From assembly GCA_021790135.1 (NCBI GenBank), contig JAJYIJ010000066.1:1-5774 (forward strand): a stretch of DNA of 5,774 nt, read 5' to 3'. The translations under genes and the position numbers were made by a program. The notes under the pieces were generated by a model, which saw only the letters and a list, made by a program, of their open reading frames with translations, did not search any database and had not been told where the DNA came from. This document shows, piece by piece, positions 4,703-5,774 of this stretch; the first letter of the stretch is position 1, and each line of letters starts with the position of its first letter. Origin of the DNA: a bacterium. GTDB lineage: Bacteria; Patescibacteriota; Patescibacteriia; Magasanikbacterales; GWA2-37-8.

Positions 4703-5774
4703 ATGTTGACTCGCTGGCTTGATATTTATCTACATTTTTCCGCTTGGCTTTTTTCGCTCAAGCGGAAACTGGCTGATACAAGCGTCGGTTTTTTTGCCAT
4801 TATTTTTTATACGGGCGCCCTCATTTTTTTGGAAATAATTTTTTTGATTATTTCGCTGCCCTTTTTTATTTTGATTCCTCCAAAGAAGTTGCAGCTCGAG
4901 CAGTCAGTCGAAAAGGTATCGGCCTACACGAAACGACGTCGGGTTGGTTTGACTACGCTTTTGAGTGGCGGCGGCATTTTGTTGATAAAATTTGTTTTAT
5001 TGGCATTGGTGCCCGCGCTTTTGATTGGAGCCGCCCAGCTCTTTGCGGATACACAGAGTTGGCTTTTTACGACCCCGAGTAATTACACGTATGATACCTC
5101 CACAATTGAAATAACCGGCGGGGTGGCACAGTTGATAGATACCGGCACAACCACTTCCGGCACCGGGACCAATCCTGGCTTTGATAGTGGTTCAACTGGT
5201 TGGACTTTTAAAAGTTGGTTAGATGGCGGAAAAGTTACCGGCCACTACCATTCGACCGGTGGCAATCCCGGCGGCTACATTGATGTGGCAATGGCTGATG
5301 CGCAGAACAAGACGATGGCTGGTTTTTGGTATGAGCCGTTTACTACCACGGTAAGCTCGCCGGATACAGCCACCGTTAGTTTTGATTGGGCGTCACTTGC
5401 TGCCTCGCTCCCTGGCACGCCAACGGATTATGAGGTGTATGTTTTTGTGGACACGTCAAACGCCAATCCAACTCTTGGCCAGCAGGTCTGGTCTAGTGGC
5501 CAAATCAGCGGCACAACCGGCTGGACTAATACCGGCGCAATCGACATCACGAGCAAAGTTACCACCGCGCGCACCTATTATTTAAAAGTAGTGGCGTATC
5601 TAAAGAGTCCGGCCTCTCCTAGCGGGACATACAGCGCCACGGTCGGTTTTGACAACATTCAAGTCGCCTGGAGTAAAACCACGCATATTTACGCCAGCAA
5701 CAGTCCGAGCATTTATCCAAACACGTCTTTATCGGCTCCTAAAATTGTCAGCTGGAATTCATTTGTTGAAGCGG
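4703..5774 (+). CDS. large membrane-anchored surface protein with CBM-like beta-sandwich (3' end outside window)
   Basis: The frame is open from ATG 4703 to the window end (357 codons, no stop), 9 bp after the previous gene and without a Shine-Dalgarno site. Residues 1-27 are basic (MLTRWLDIYL...), 28-58 a long hydrophobic segment with Glu44, 61-83 a charged loop, and 88-115 a second membrane segment. Then comes ADTQSWLFTTPSNYTYD and a beta-strand TIEITGGVAQL (115-145), a Gly/Thr linker, and a jelly-roll-like domain at about 157-326. That domain opens with NPGFDSGSTGW and closes with VGFDNIQVAW, the start and end signature of carbohydrate-binding or galactose-binding-like modules. A further region begins near 327. 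The N-terminal half matches the preceding gene in plan and motif, so they are probably paralogues. The protein is most likely displayed outside the cell and used in adhesion or glycan binding (inference). The total length is unknown. Confidence 0.85.
   Translation, partial: MLTRWLDIYLHFSAWLFSLKRKLADTSVGFFAIIFYTGALIFLEIIFLIISLPFFILIPPKKLQLEQSVEKVSAYTKRRRVGLTTLLSGGGILLIKFVLLALVPALLIGAAQLFADTQSWLFTTPSNYTYDTSTIEITGGVAQLIDTGTTTSGTGTNPGFDSGSTGWTFKSWLDGGKVTGHYHSTGGNPGGYIDVAMADAQNKTMAGFWYEPFTTTVSSPDTATVSFDWASLAASLPGTPTDYEVYVFVDTSNANPTLGQQVWSSGQISGTTGWTNTGAIDITSKVTTARTYYLKVVAYLKSPASPSGTYSATVGFDNIQVAWSKTTHIYASNSPSIYPNTSLSAPKIVSWNSFVEA

Noticed and set aside
5382..5585. 67-codon + strand frame inside the CBM-like gene
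   Set aside because: It lies in another frame within a continuous open frame that encodes a recognisable beta-sandwich.
1..5774. CRISPR array, insertion sequence or long direct repeats
   Set aside because: I saw no regularly spaced repeats, transposase motifs or terminal inverted repeats on reading the window.

Overview
The window most resembles a compact bacterial chromosome of the Patescibacteria/CPR type, probably a parcubacterial relative. This is inferred from several features together: a tRNA-Ser with no encoded CCA, very small membrane proteins, stand-alone receiver domains with a shared non-standard ending after the conserved Lys, tightly packed genes with weak or absent Shine-Dalgarno sites, and membrane-anchored beta-sandwich surface proteins. 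TGA serves as a stop for two full-length genes (2807-2809 and 4691-4693), so the code is the standard bacterial one and not the TGA=Gly code of Gracilibacteria/Absconditabacteria. No 16S or other strong taxonomic marker is present, so the assignment is tentative. All genes are on the + strand.

Layout. Positions 1-41 hold the 3' end of a tRNA-Ser. At 160-405 is an 81-aa holin-like membrane protein, and at 431-619 a 62-aa two-helix membrane protein with a strong ribosome-binding site. Positions 620-883 are non-coding or leader sequence with a possible promoter, an AT-rich palindrome, and a hairpin that covers the ribosome-binding site of the next gene. At 884-2809 is a complete multidomain flavoenzyme of the Old Yellow Enzyme / 2,4-dienoyl-CoA reductase / enoate reductase type (TIM barrel + [4Fe-4S] + two Rossmann folds).

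From 2860 to the window end is a tight run of five genes: a 65-aa Cys-containing helical protein, two tandem CheY-like receiver-only response regulators, and two consecutive membrane proteins that look like divergent paralogues. The first membrane protein (3869-4693) carries one Ig-like domain and a C-terminal membrane helix. The second (4703 to beyond 5774) is open at the window edge and carries a large carbohydrate-binding-module-like beta-sandwich region.

Working model (inference): the second half is one transcription unit pairing phosphorylation-controlled adaptors with a cell-surface apparatus. No histidine kinase is in the window. The unusual signals are the paralogous membrane pair with a conserved intramembrane Glu, the paired receivers with Lys-Ala in place of Lys-Pro, the out-of-frame ATG that uses the best ribosome-binding site before the second receiver, and the structured leader of the flavoenzyme gene.
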